Positions 1 through 13,029 of a DNA stretch of 64,000 bases are shown one piece after another. The position numbers were made by a program, and so were the translations under genes. Position 1 is the first letter of the stretch; every line of letters starts with the position of its first letter. This DNA comes from Hippophae tibetana. Lineage: Eukaryota; Streptophyta; Magnoliopsida; Rosales; Elaeagnaceae. Location: NCBI GenBank assembly GCA_037013495.1, contig CM072801.1, forward strand, positions 14,809,501-14,873,500. Reading direction: 5' to 3'. The notes below the pieces were generated by a model. The model worked only from the letters and a program-made list of their open reading frames with translations, made no database searches and had not been told where the DNA came from.

Positions 1-243
1 GTTTTGTAGAGAAGAAAGTTTTCTCCAATCTCGTTTGTCATGGAATTTATCAATCAAGCCATCATCATATTGTTTTCAGATTTCTATGTTCTATATTGTG
101 GATCGTCTTTGTTCGGGGTTGCTGCATCTCTAGTGAAGTAATCATCTTTCATCTTTCCGCATATAAACATCATGATGGATTGGGACCACTGAAGGTGTGC
201 CCATTTAGTTTGTGACTGGTGATGGGTAGAATATTGTTTTATG
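1..243 (-). pseudogene. Copia gag N-terminal fragment, decayed
   Basis: Minus-strand translation gives the conserved plant Copia gag start: SHKLNG, then QWSQSIMMFICGK, DDYFTRDAATPNKDDPQYRT, and LINSMTNEIGENFLL. The blocks need one frame change near 220. Two conserved tryptophan positions have become stops (TAG after QYRT, TGA before LINS). The protein would be the nucleocapsid precursor that packages element RNA. This copy cannot make it. Confidence 0.7.
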
Positions 244-833
244 TGGAACCAGTCATGACAGGTTTTCCTGTGACCATTGGTGTTATTTCAATTTTGGGCT
301 TATATGTGGGCTAATTGGACGTACTAAGTTGGTTATTGGGCTAGGCGAGGCTTACTAAGTCTATTGTAACTCGATGTTGAAACAGAATGCAAATGCTGGA
401 CTTACTGAACCAGATGGCGACGGCGATGAACCAGATGATCGGCGATGACGATGAACCAAATGGCTGATGGTGCTCGAGTTTTGCGAGATTTGATGACTGA
501 TGTCTTGCAATTTTGAGTGGTCGACGACGATAACAGATTTGGTAGTTACAAGAGCAGTGGGAAATGGCTTGTGATAGGAAACTGATGACTGGTCTGAGCA
601 GAGATGAACGATGATGCATGATAGTCGGCCGTTTCTTAGACGAATGATGACTTCGACTGAAACATAGAACCACCAGGATTGACGCCGGAGAACAACGCTT
701 GAAATGGTTCAGTTTGATACCATCGTTTGAGACGAGAGGTAGGAGAATAACGCTTAAAGAATTGGATTTTAGAAAATCTTCTTGTAACAGAGTTGGTGAA
801 AAAAAAATGGATTTCAGAAATGCTTTGTTACCA

Positions 834-1045
834 TGAAGAAAATATTGAGAGAGATGGTGGAAAAAATCTGAAATATTATTCTCTATCTTTTTCTATGTTA
901 ATTCAAATGTATATACAACAATATATAGGACTAAAAGGTAGAAAAATGGCCACTAATCTAGAAATAATACAACTAAATTTCAACTTGTTCTACACTAATT
1001 CACAACCTTCACAACCTACAATACTAATACAACCTAATATTCTCA
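834..1045 (-). repeat. 5' LTR of the left-edge Copia element
   Basis: On the minus strand it starts TGAGAATATTAGG and ends TTTTCTTCA, immediately followed by the primer-binding site. A TATA-like stretch lies near 905-930. The inner end is firm because of the primer site. The outer end at 1045 is a guess from the TG dinucleotide; the LTR could extend further right. Confidence 0.5.
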
Positions 1046-2613
1046 GAAAATCTACAATATCTATAATATGCAAGACAAAACTATAACCAAAAGAATCATG
1101 CTAATATGAAATAGTTTAACAGAAAATACAGGATAAAATAGAAGAGAAAGGGTCCACTGCAGAGAGCATTCCTCCATAGAGGAAGTCCCTCTCCCTTGAA
1201 TGAAGCGAGTCTTGAAAGTTTAAGCTTCAAGTTTTAGATTTGCAATAGAGATCAAAAGAAAGGAGAAAGGAAGAATAGAGTGGGAAGCTTAGATTTTCGA
1301 AAACTTTTATTAGAAGGTATTTATATACTTGTAAGAAAATGATATTTTTCATATCCGTTTACAAGTTCCAACACAAAATGCTTTTTTTCTTCTTATTTTT
1401 TTAATAAACATGTTACTATATTTGTTTATTAGTATTAATATTTTCTAAGGTATTGGTGAGTGTTGATAGATTCTAAAAAATTGGAAGTTATAACAAATAT
1501 TCGTATAATTTATAACAATAAAAATAACGCAATTTTTTGAAAATTTAGAGGGGTATGAGTTAACGTTAGTCATGCTATTTTTATTTTTGTAAGTTTCAAG
1601 AGTGTTAGATTTTTTTCCAAAAACATTTTCTTAATAATCTTTTTATTGTACTAGTGGCAAGTTGTAAACAGAAGCCTTATGACATCGTTCATTAGGTACT
1701 TATGTACTTGCAATAAAATATGACAAATATGTGTAATCAATCAGAATGGAATAGAAAAATAAAAAAAACAATTAGCTAGTAATATTGTCATTGATCAAAT
1801 AATTGGAGAAAAAAAAATAATCCAACTACATTGATGTTGCTATTTTCGAATTATTTAGGTTTGGTTGTTTTAGTGAGATAAATTAGAAAATATATAATTG
1901 TAAAATATTAAGAGAGTGGAGAAGAGAGAAACATTTAATGAATGCCATAGATTACTGTGAAACTATAATAAATGATTCAGTGAGTGGGATAGGGGAACAA
2001 TCTCAGCCATTAAATTAGTTTAATCTAAAAGCTAAAATTTTGTGTAAAAAATGGTGGCCATGTAACCTACCCTATGTATGTATGGGTAGCACTATTACCA
2101 GAGCTGTTTTTGCTAGTATTTTTGAAACATCTAATCATTAAATTATGGGTATAAATTTAAATTGCTTTGTTATTAGTCTTTTCGAAATATTCAATACAAA
2201 TTAGAACTTCTTTAAACTCCAATTTTGTTATATCCTTCTAAGGTGATAGCATATAACATTCAGCAGCCTCCTGTTCTTAAAGTAACATTGATTTCCCGAT
2301 TAAAAGCTAAATCAGACTGATACTAAATTTAGCTAAAGCATCAACTTCCCAATTGCAATTACAAGGGAGCCATATAACAGTGTCCTTCCCAAAGTTATGT
2401 AACAAGCTCCTGATATTGTCTACGTCTAGACTACAAGAGTTTTCTAAGAAACATGGATACCTCTATATTGATTACATATATACAATATTATTATTGCGGC
2501 TTGACTAAACATGAGTAATCTGAATGCAACCTGTAGATGCTTAAGTCTTCATTGAACCAACTTGACGTCTTTTTGACAACTGATTGACTGAATCTGGTTT
2601 TGTACATTATTAG
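1046..2613. other. AT-rich non-coding stretch before the first visible phospholipase D exon
   Basis: No coding exon was recognised here. It is either intron of the phospholipase D gene or sequence upstream of a truncated copy. A TATA-like motif on the minus strand lies at about 1314-1324, followed in that direction by a purine/pyrimidine-rich leader and a short palindrome near 1168-1183. The rest is AT-rich without open frames that resemble known proteins. Confidence 0.4.
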
Positions 2614-5600
2614 GGAATCTGAACCAAATTCTTGGGAAGACACAATGAAAGATGAGTTGGACCGCAGAAAATATCCTCGTATGCCATGGCATGATGTACA
2701 ATGTGCCCTGTGGGGACCCCCTTGCTGTGATGTAGCAAGGCACTTTGTTCAGCGCTGGAACTATGCAAAAGTTAGAGTTTTCTGTTATTGTCCGTACTAT
2801 AAAATATCATTATGACTTATTTAATTATTATTATTTTTAATTTTTCCCTCAGAGAAATAAAGCTCCGCATGAGCAAGCAATCCCACTACTTATACCTCAG
2901 CATCACATGGTCATTCCACATTACATGGGAAGAAACCAAGAAATAAAGGCCGAGAGAAAGAATGTTGATAATTACAAAGATATGAAAAGACAGGACTCTT
3001 CTTCACTAGACATCCCACTGCTTTTGCCTAAAGAGACTGATGGGCTGAATTCTCCAAAAGGAGGCCCAAAATCAGATGGGTTCAATTCCCTCAATCTCCT
3101 TGATCAGGCAAACAAGGTTGGAAGTAACAATGCTTTCTCATTAAGGAAGCAAAAAATTGAATCAGTTGGTCCAGATTTGCCTTTGAGGGGCTTTGTAGAT
3201 GACCTTGACACCTTGGTTCATCATGAAAAGTTCCCTTCAGATGCGATGATTCAATCTGGCATGAAAAATTTAGATCCGGAATGGTGGGAAAGTCAAGAAC
3301 GAGGCAATCAGGGTGGTTTCACAGATGAATCTGGACAAGTTGGTCCTCGCAGTTCATGTATATGCCAGGTGGGTTCATTCTTCTAAGTTTTCATGTCATT
3401 AGCTATTCATTAGCTGCATACTCTGCTGCTTTTATCCTATGGTTGTCTTCTTGTTATGCCTTTATTTTCGGGTATAGTCTGCCTTTTTCATTGTTATTAA
3501 ACAAGCATCATCTTTCCTTCACAAAGGGCCCATGGCCTTGTTGAAACGAACTATTATACTATATGAAACCATCTCTTATGAGAGTCAAGTTAGAAAGGCT
3601 TGAAAGTTCTCCAAGTAGGTTACTGATTACAGAAATTTCATAGGATTCATTGCATAAATGTGTTAGTATCTATTGTCTTTCTTCATTATTTTTTTCTAGT
3701 GAGGTTTGTGTGTCTAATATGATCATTGACCAATGTCAATTGACATTCAGGTTGTTAGAAGTGTAAGCCAGTGGTCTGCTGGAACAAGCCAAACTGAAGA
3801 AAGCATTCATAATGCTTATTGTTCACTCATTGATAAAGCAGAGCACTTCATTTACATTGAGGTATATCTTATTTTATTATTGTTTAATTCAGAATTATAT
3901 AATTAATGCAAATCAAAATGTGGATATGTGTTGTTCAACAAATTAAAGACTATGATTTGGTATTTACGATGATAACAATAAGCGTGGCTTGAGATGGGCA
4001 TGACAGTTGTGATGTATGTTTTCTCTTATACCATCTCTTACCTCCTTGTCTTGAAAAAGAAATAAAGGAATACGTATTCATCACCTTAGATGTTGCAGAC
4101 ACAAGGTTTCTATGGACTTTGCTTCATCTCTTTCCCTAAACTTGAAGTTGTTCCTTCCGTTAGTAAAAATGCTTATTTTCTCCAATATATGGCTGACAAA
4201 AAGATGTTCTGAAGTCAGAAAATGCTTTGGTCTTTGTGTATTGATGTACAGATTTTCTCTTCACTTTTCTAGTCTGTCTTGATCTGATTAATATGAGGAT
4301 TGCTAACCTAGCATTTATCTAGTCGTGGATCCCTTGATTTTAGAAAATCAACCATCTCTATCTTCAAAGACCACTGTATCATTTGTTTGTAACTTTCTTA
4401 TTGATATTTTGTTAGTTTTGTAAATTTTTCTTGGTAATGAAAGTTATAAATTAATAGAGAAGGATAAAAGGAAACAAAAAGGGACAATGAAAAAAGTTGC
4501 TTCCTAATTTGCTTTCAGTATCATACACCATGGAGAATGGAGTTGATATTTGCACTTGAGTTTGGATAAAATCTGCTATTAACTGGTATATTTGGAAATT
4601 ATGTGCTGATTTTGGTTTTTAGCCTGAATGTTACGTTAGTTGATATTATTTCTTGGTGAGCTGATGAGTCAATATGACTAGTCTTATTTAGTTTGAACTA
4701 TTTCATTATGTCCTAGGAGGAAATTGAAAGTAGAGAAACTTCATCATGGAATGAATGTTGAAAAGGGCAGAATGACATCCATGATGAAAAGACACATTTG
4801 CTTGATGTCTGGATTTCTGCTGCATATACAATTATATCCATTTGCTTATAGAATTTAACATTGAATTGAAATTATTGGAAAGGAATTGTTAGCTTATTGA
4901 TGGTACAAAATTATAGGTTAAGAGAACCCTTTTTTTGTGGAGGTTTTTTGGAGACACGTTTTTTTGTTCAAGGATCCTTGCATAAAATTGCAGCTTCTTT
5001 AACCTTTGTGATCCATTTTTCTCCCACCTCAACTTCTGGTACTTTTCCCAGAATCAATTTTTCATATCAGGTCTTTCTGGAGATGTAATTTTAAGGAATC
5101 GTGTGTTAGAAGCTTTGTTTCGCCGTATCATGCGGGCATACAATGATAAGAAGTGTTTCAGGGTTATAATTGTCATACCTCTCCTCCCTGGCTTCCAGGT
5201 TTTGATTTTTGTCCATGTTTCTTGATATATCTAAACTATTATATCCTTCATGTGATTTTGCTGACTTCATGATTCAACAGGGGGGTTTGGATGATGCTGG
5301 TGCTGCTGCAGTTCGAGCTATTATGCATTGGCAATATAGAACCATTTGCAGAGGGCAATATTCAATTTTACATAATCTTTATGCTGTTCTTGGTTTAAAG
5401 TTACACGACTATATTTCTTTCTATGGTCTCAGAGCTTATGGTAGACTCTTTGATGGTGGTCCAATAGCTACTAGTCAGGTATTGCGTTGATGCACCCCAC
5501 CATTTACATAATGTTTGTTAATTGTTTGCACATGATGTTTGTGTGCAATGATCTAAATTGGAGGTGTTTGCTTCATGAGTTTCTCAAAATACGCATCAAT

Positions 5601-7562
5601 ATTATAAAGTCATCTCATATTTTATGCATAAAACTTAAAAGGAAAAAAATCATGCTTACACTGGTGTTACAGGTCTATGTACATAGTAAAATCATGATTG
5701 TAGATGATTTTGCAACTTTGATTGGATCGGCTAACATCAATGATCGAAGTTTGCTTGGTTCGAGAGACTCTGAGGTATATTTTCTACTTCAAATTTCCTC
5801 TTGTAGAAAATACATTTTGTTTTCATGTTTACGAATAACATCATTGCATTATTTAGGGTTGTTTATTCATTTTACCTTTACGAACTCTGTGATGTGTTTC
5901 AGATTTGTGTACTAATTGAAGACAAAGAGCTAGTTGATTCATATATGAATGGAAAGCCATGGAAGGCTGGGAAGTTTTCTTTTAGCCTTCGCTTGTCTCT
6001 GTGGTCAGAACACCTTGGTCTTCATAGAGGAGAGGTTAGAATTATTATCTTCCATACCAGAGTCATAGTGGACAAATGGTACTGTTAAACTTTCAAATTG
6101 TTTTGTACCATAATTTGGTACTTGTTTGTTTGAATTTTAACCAGGTTGATAGCGTGATTGACCCGGTTGTTCATTCTACATACAAGGATATTTGGATGGC
6201 AACTGCAAAGGTGAGACGTGATAAATGGAGAAAAATATTTCTTTGACATTTTATAGGCACTTTCTTTCCACAGCACTTGTCCTAAAACTGAGACTTTTAG
6301 ATTTATCAGAAAACAAATTTTTTTTTTTTTTTGCTACAAGTAATAAAATACAAAGCCTAAGCACATTGGAACTTTGACTCATTCAAGGTTGGTGTTTTCC
6401 CTTATTTTTGGTGATGGAGCAGAATGATGATATTAGGTACTATGTACGAGAAAAGGTCGGTCATTCTAAAATGGAAGCATTGTATTTTTTAAGGAATAAA
6501 TATTTGTAACTTTTTAGAACTTTTAATTGCAAAAATTATATCCATTATATTCAACTCACATTTATTACAAAGAAAAAGCTCAGCCCAAATATTTCACTTT
6601 AAAAGCTAATCAGTTTGATGTCGTTCAAATCGAATTCCGGCTAGTTAAATCTCGCTCAATGATATTGGAGTGTTTTTTTTTTGTATGAGTTTTAAAGTTG
6701 TTATTTTGTGTAATTTCTAGGTGGGTGTGTGTTAATGGTGCCAAGAAGGTTCCCTCGGTTCCTTGTGCTAATGTTCAAGTTGCAGAAGTGTGTTGCCACA
6801 TATCAAGGGTGTGGGTTCGAGTAGCATGAGTGTAATTCTCTTAGTTTATCTTGTAAGAACAAAAAACGTTCCTAGGTGGGTTGTGGCGTTAGGGATAAAG
6901 ACTTGTTATTACGCGTGACTTCAAATACCTAGTGTATAATCTCCATGCCCCATAGAAAAAGAAGAATATGGAGAAGAGAGAACGAAAAAGATAGGAAATC
7001 GAATCAAACTAGTGTCCTTAAGATTTAGGGTATTGGTGCTTGTGTTTCAAGTCACATGTTCTATCCACATCAAATACCATTGTTTTATAATAAAAAGAAA
7101 GTACTAGTGCTTGATTTGGAATCTCCACTAAGTTATAACAATATATAGTTTTCTTTCTTTGACAGATAAATACTACTATCTACCAAGATGTCTTCTCCTG
7201 CATACCTAATGATTTTATACATACCAGGTATGTACTTCTGCAATGTTCCTCTCATAAACCTATGTTCCCATTTTGCCGAAAACATATATTTTTGTTGTAA
7301 ATGATTGTCTTGCAGAGCCGCAATCAGACAAAACATGGCTTTATGTAAGGAGAAAATTGGACACACAACTATAGACTTGGGAATTGGACCTGAGAAGTTA
7401 GAATCTTACCAGAATGGAGATGTCAAAAAAACAGATCCTATGGAGAGGCTACAATCTATCAAAGGTCATCTTGTTTCTTTCCCTTTGGATTTCATGTGTA
7501 GGGAAGATTTGAGACCTGTGTTTAATGAGAGTGAGTATTATGCATCTCAAGTTTTTCATTGA
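2614..7562 (+). CDS. PLDzeta: Phospholipase D zeta-type (PX/PH-PLD), 3' half in ten exons
   Basis: Phospholipase D hydrolyses membrane phospholipids such as phosphatidylcholine to phosphatidic acid; zeta-type enzymes carry PX and PH domains instead of C2. Exons: 2614-2770, 2853-3368, 3751-3861, 5052-5198, 5281-5478, 5673-5774, 5903-6034, 6145-6210, 7166-7227, 7316-7562. All nine introns are GT-AG and the frame stays open for about 579 codons to a TGA. The second HKD motif is intact in exon six (HSKIMIVDD, then [18 protein letters not shown]). Other zeta-type blocks: [77 protein letters not shown] and C-terminal [17 protein letters not shown]. The first visible exon begins inside an Arg codon, so more exons must precede it; PX, PH and the first HKD are absent from the window. 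Either a long intron holds the Copia remnant, or this is a 5'-truncated copy. In Arabidopsis such genes act in auxin and phosphate-starvation responses; nothing here shows regulation. Confidence 0.93.
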
Positions 7563-8854
7563 TCCAGATCACTCGAGTAATTAAAAAATCAATCTTTATC
7601 ATCTGGGGGACTAGGGTTGGCAAACATATTGGGTAAATATGTTTTTATTTTTATTTCTTATGTCTAAAATCTGTATACGAATGGGCCTATAAATTAATTA
7701 ATTCGTCACCTAGAAAAATTATTAAAAAGAAAAAAAAAAGGTTGTGAGAGACTCAAGTGAAGGTGTTAGAGGAGGGCGGGGATGTCATGCTGTTACTTTC
7801 TATAATTCAAGGAACTATTTAATGTCTATCACTGTTTTGCACTTTTCATAATTAACTCTTTTTTTTGGTTGTTTCTCTTCCCAATTTTTCTCTCATAGCA
7901 TGTTATAAAATACGTTATACACATGTTTAGATATTACACACTTGTAACAGTTACATACTTGGAATTTCTATACAACAGGTGTCTTTAATATTTTACCACA
8001 CACACATAATGTCTTACACACATAATATGTTAGCTGTAATTGGCCAATAAAGGGTAGTTTTATATATTTATAAATTCGTAATAATTAATGAAAAATTTAA
8101 TTTATTTTTAATGAAGACGAGGTAATAATGAGAATGTATAAAATTTTCCCCTAATAAATGAATGAAGAATATTAAGACTATATCAAGTGTTAATATTATT
8201 AAGAAAAAGAAATCATTTTAATTTTCATAGTAATTTTGATACACTGCCATGTGAAAGATGTGAGTGCAAACTAGATGATATGAACATTGCTCGTAAAGAG
8301 ATCTTACTTAATTTTGCATATATTTTTATACCCATAACATTTATATCTTATTATATGTTATAATTGTTTCAAAAATGGTAGACATGATTTAAATTTTTCA
8401 TGTGTTAAAATTTAAATGGTATTAATAAAAAATGAGTTTAAATGTGTCTCCCTTGCATTTCTATAATCATAAATGAATAGCTATTCGTTATGGTTCGTGG
8501 TTATTGAGAGCCTTGTTCATAAAGAACTACAACTAATAGTTCACGTAACATCAAACAAAGTCATGGAAAGAAAGAAAGAAAGAAAGGGGAACGCAATGAA
8601 CTTGTAGTTGGGTCTATATTATAGACATCAATAAATATTGTATAAAAATGAAATATTTACAACACTTTTTTGTTCTCAAAATATTACAATCCATGAGGTG
8701 TAAAAAGCCTATTTCTCCCCCAAAAGAAAAATTCAAAGATGAAAATTAACCAAATATCCAAAGTAGATAAAAGCCAGCGTCATTTTCATAATTTTCATGT
8801 ATTTGATGAAAATGGCTTCTAAGATGTTTCATCTATGAATATGAATATATATGT
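7563..8854. other. Intergenic AT-rich region after the phospholipase D gene
   Basis: This holds the 3' untranslated region of the phospholipase D gene, whose end I cannot place, and AT-rich spacer. The only structured item is a short AAAG microsatellite near 8566. No open frame here resembles a known protein. Confidence 0.6.
8566..8586. repeat. AAAG tetranucleotide microsatellite
   Basis: Five consecutive AAAG units are visible; this is a simple sequence repeat. Confidence 0.9.
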
Positions 8855-9226
8855 TGTTAGGATTGGTCCGATTTGTAAAAAGAAAAACTAGAAAAAAGTT
8901 AGATAATTTTGTAAAATATATGGATATTTTATGAGGTATATGTATATATAAAGTATTATATGTACATGTGACGATTACATAAGGATATATGTCAATGTGT
9001 CATAGGGGTAAAAGAGTAAAAGAAAAAACATTTAAAGCTTGAGGTTGATAACTCTATAACTTGGTCTATAAGTCGATCTTTCAACACCAAGCTTTTATAC
9101 GTAGGCAGATCGATACTATTGATGTAGTTGTGAGTGCGAGCATAGGCAAGTCCTCCTAGGATGACTTGTTTTATGGCTCAGGCTATTAGTTGGATAGGGC
9201 TTTGGATCAATCCATATGTTCAAACA
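8855..9226 (-). repeat. 3' LTR of E1
   Basis: 372 bp, TG to CA on the plus strand (and TG to CA on the minus). It aligns along its length with 18255-18630 at clearly less than full identity, so the insertion is not recent. The E2 LTR at 58740-59100 is a third, inverted relative. Confidence 0.85.
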
Positions 9227-9329
9227 TCTAATCTACTTACTCTTTTAGCTTAGGTCCTCAACAAGGTGGAAGAGTAGCAACCAGGCAACAAATCTGAATC
9301 GTTCAATTGGAGAGAGAAATATGCACCTT

Positions 9330-9338
9330 TATATAAGG
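9330..9338 (+). promoter_or_regulatory. Candidate TATA box for the E1 opposite-strand gene
   Basis: TATATAAGG lies just inside the 3' LTR and reads away from it toward the gene at 9862-12828. A GT...AG pair between about 9448 and 9538 could be a leader intron. The corresponding place in E2 (minus strand, about 58640-58660) is similar but the TATA is degraded. Functional use is inference. Confidence 0.35.
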
Positions 9339-9861
9339 AAGAGTCTAAGATCCTCTTCATTTTATCATTTCTTTCGTATCAAACAAAAATTGGAACAAAA
9401 AATGCTTTGTCGCCTCATTTCAAGCCATATAAGTTCTTAGCTCGATGGTAAGAAAATCAACATGACACATAGCTTATTTTTTGGGTGTTAAAGGGAAAAC
9501 TCTTTGAGTCTAACAGTTTTCTACTTTCTTTTCAGGTCGGTTTAAAGAATAACTTTCCCTTTTTACTTTAAACTTGACCCTAGGTAATTTCTATTTCTCG
9601 TGTCTTATCATTTTTATGCTTTGTGATGTTTTGTAGAGACTATGCATATAGAGTGCACTTCGGGCGTCCTCTTGAGAAAACCCATAATATCCCACTTTCT
9701 TAGGCCAAGTAGAAAGTGACATTTCAGGATCTACCAATGAGACAAGCACCTCGAGTGAAGAAGGGCTATTTGAGCCTCGACCCCACCTCCACATCTAATC
9801 CACATGTTGTAACTATAATTAGGTTGAACATGCCTGATATCCAAATATTTGTTGTGAAGTC

Positions 9862-12828
9862 ATAGAGGAAGAAGATGAGAAAGAAAGGAACCGGTGAGCC
9901 CACAGGTCGTACCAAAGGTTAGGTTCCCAAGGTTAAGACCAATGGGTTATCTCTTCAAGACGAGGAGATGATAATAAGAACATATGACATTCCTTCCTCG
10001 GTTAAGATAATTATCCATGGGCTGGGTGTTCTTGACAACAACTCACCATTAGTTAAGTGGGCAGCCTTTCATAAGAAGGCCTTGTGGTTAGGGGTCAGAT
10101 TTTCTTTATATCTCTTTATAAGGAAATTTTTGGCAATGACTCAACTGTGCCAGGCCAGTTGATGCCGAATGGTTATAGGTACCTATTCTGCCTTACACTA
10201 ATATGCAAAGAGCTTGTGGTCAAACTAGAGATGCTTGAGTTAAATGAGGCATATGTACTGAAGAAATATTCTACAGACACGAGGAGGGTTTACATGTTTG
10301 TGAAACAAGACCGAGGCATAAATGTGATCCTCCCTGAGAATGAAAAGAACTGAAAAGAGTATTTCTTCTACGTATTTGGTCGGTGGGAGATCTCAGACAA
10401 CGATGCCAAGCTGATAAGGAGCATCTGGGTTGACACCAAGTTTGTGATAAGGAATATGAGCTATTATATCATGACCTTGAGCTACGAGGCCAGATAACAA
10501 TTGGCTTATATCTAAAACTATCTATCGAAAAGACTCCATGGAGGCAACTAATAAACACCCTATGCTTTGTTGCGTATGGGTTGATGAAGCGAGACTCAAT
10601 GAAGCCCTCTCATAGGATTATTCATAAACCTTGAGCACTTTTCAAGCATCGGACCCCTCCCACAGACTATATGGGGAGGTTTAAGGTGTTCCCTGATGAT
10701 GGTGAATTGGCTCTAAGACTATAAATATTTTGTTTTTTATTTAGGTCGCACATGTAAAACTAACACATTTTTCTATCTTTGTAGATAGCATGGAGTTCAA
10801 TGCCTCTGAACTATTGGCATGACTTCAAAGTAGGCTTGTTAAATAGGGGGCGAGCTCTCAAAATGCTACATGTCCCTCGTAAGGGACGAGCTTCTCCAAA
10901 GGGAAGAAGATGAGCAAGTTCATGCTCAAATTGACACCTTTGAATATCGTCGAGCCCTCACCAGAATCCCTAGGTCAAGACCTCACCACTCGTCAGCTCG
11001 GGTCATTAAGCACCTACCCCTTTGTGAAGGACTCAAGGAAGGGGAAGGGTGTCATCGATGATGTCACTACAAACGTTGAGGGAGTGGCCTTGTACAAAGG
11101 TATGACACCAGAGATGTTGGACCACTAAGTGGACCAGCTCCCCTATATGGTACACGAGAGATAGCTTGATGCCATGTACGAGGATGTGGACTCGGGGATC
11201 GCACTTAGTTGCCTTTTGTACTAGGCAAGTGTTAGTTCGACCTTATTTGTAATTGAGCCTCGGACTATTTTTCTTCATTTTTTTAATATTTTAGTTACCT
11301 CGTGTCGTTTTCTTTTTTTAGGCCCAACTCCTTCATGGAATGAGTAGGGTTCGAGGTGTGAAAAGTTTGAAGCATGGGCTCACGATGGAAAAAGAGAACT
11401 ATGCTTCAACTCGGGCCAAATATGTTATGTTGTTGGCCAAGGCCAAAAAGTGAAGCACGAGGTATCGATAAGGAGGGGAAGTTGTCTAAGGCTAAAGACA
11501 AGCTAAATGATATCTCGAGGCATTTCGAGGAGCTCGATGAGGCCCAGAGGGATGTTGAGGCTATGATAGAAGCTTATAGGCACGAGATAGTTGATGCCAA
11601 AGAGAAATATACCCGTGATCAAGAAAAAACAAAGCGCGAGCTTGAAGTGATGACCAAATAGCTCTCATCGAGCGTCAAGATAGGGTGTAACCTGGCCATG
11701 GACTCCTTCAAGGATGAGGCCAAGAAGAGAGGCATGTGGGAATACTATTATCAAATCCTGAATATCCTGATCACCCCCTAATATTTGGCCTCTCAAACCC
11801 AAGACGAGGATAAGAAACATATCTCAAACTCTAGTATGAGTGGTGATGGGCCCAAGGTGGGAGATGAAGAAGGTAGAACTAGGGACCTTTGATATTGCCA
11901 CTAGCTTAAGCCTCTTAATTAAGTAGCCTCATGGTCCTATATTCCAAACCCATCTTCTTTGCCTTTTTAACATGTTGAGTGTCACCAAGCATGCAAATTT
12001 TCATTCTTAAGTGAGGAATGTGTGACAACTTAACAAAACCATTGAGACATTTGTCTTTCTTAGGATCATAGTTATTTTTAAAAAAAATTCAACACCACTC
12101 CTAATTGTGTGGTCGTGAGCTCGCACTTGTAACCCATTATTATTAATGAAAAACAATTAACTTTGAGAACAACTTGTATTGCGTGTATAATTGTACATTT
12201 ATAATATTTATTTATTATGTTGACTTATCTCTATGCTTTTAAGGACATATGTCATTAAATTTGTCCTAATATCATTCCCAGTAGATTAAGGATACTATAA
12301 AATTTAGACATCTTCTTTTGTTTGAAGTAGTTGATGATTTTTTCTCCATCTTTCTTGCTCGAACCTTATGGGTTCTAATCGAGCAAATAGACATTAAGCT
12401 CGAGCTTTCAAACTGGAGAACGGTAGGCTCAAGACTGAGGTAAAGAAATTAAAAATTGAGCTATCTAGACTTAAGAATAAGCTCTTTCTTTATGAAGAAA
12501 CCAAGTATGAGCTCACCTCTTGTAAGAAACAATCATCCTAACTCGAGCTTCAGAGAAAAGGACCATGACCAAAATGGTTTTTCTTGTTGAAAGGGAATCT
12601 CACTGGGCAAACTTCTACGTGAAGTTATTTGAGGGGGTTTCCCTCAAAGTGATGGATGTTATTGAGGAATTGGAACATTCCATACTCCACTTGAGCGTGT
12701 CTCCTATTGAAACAGAGGTCAGTATCTGTAAGAAAGTTATCCAAATTCAAGTCGAGTTGTTACCCTTAGTGGAGGAGACAAACGACTCAGACAAGGGTCG
12801 TACATCCAAGTGCCTAAGGAACTTTTAA
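9862..12828 (+). pseudogene. Opposite-strand gene of E1 (gypsy-type transposon protein with coiled coil), decayed
   Basis: The recognisable blocks are an N-terminal globular part at about 9960-10480 (IPSSVKIIIHGLGVLD, FHKKALWLGVRFSLYLFIRKFL, LMPNGYRYLFCLTLICKELV, YMFVKQDRGINVILPENEKN), a charged coiled-coil part at 11374-11661 (repeating E/K/L-rich heptads) and a C-terminal part at 12565-12828 (VIEELEHSILHLS, CKKVIQIQVELLPLVEE). The first block resembles the plant domain annotated as putative gypsy-type transposon (Transposase_28 type); I recall this rather than measured it. Frameshift near 10150 and stops after ENEKN and later show it is dead. The same blocks in the same order occur on the minus strand of E2 (55244-58182), so the gene belongs to this family. 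Its function is unknown. Confidence 0.6.
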
Positions 12829-13029
12829 CATTTTGGAAGGTCAGGCTCTAGATTAATGAATTTTAAAATCTTTGTAAGCATAAACAATAAAAAATTTATT
12901 TTTAATAGAATGCACATGTGACGCTTGATCAATGTAGTTTGTCTTTGAAAGGGTGAATTTGCAGGGTTCAATCAACAAAATAGACCAGTGGCCTCACTCG
13001 GGCAACTAATGAAGTGAAATTTGCTCAGT

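Larger units (their letters stand above)
1..1045 (-). mobile_element. Left-truncated Copia LTR retrotransposon (5' end, minus strand)
   Basis: Read on the minus strand this stretch has the order of a Copia element: an LTR ending at 834, a primer-binding site complementary to initiator tRNA-Met at 822-833 (TGGTAACAAAGC), a leader of about 550 bases, then the start of gag running off the left edge. The second LTR must lie outside the window, so the target duplication cannot be checked. The element sits upstream of the first visible phospholipase D exon, so it may lie in an intron of that gene. The family assignment rests on the gag fragment and the primer site. Confidence 0.7.

Noticed and set aside
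341-673. 110-codon frame on the minus strand
   Set aside because: It lies in the leader of the left-edge Copia element, is Ser/His-rich, and shows no domain.
5487-6088. Long frames of 142 and 87 codons within the phospholipase D gene
   Set aside because: They read through introns; splice sites and conserved protein sequence define the real exons.
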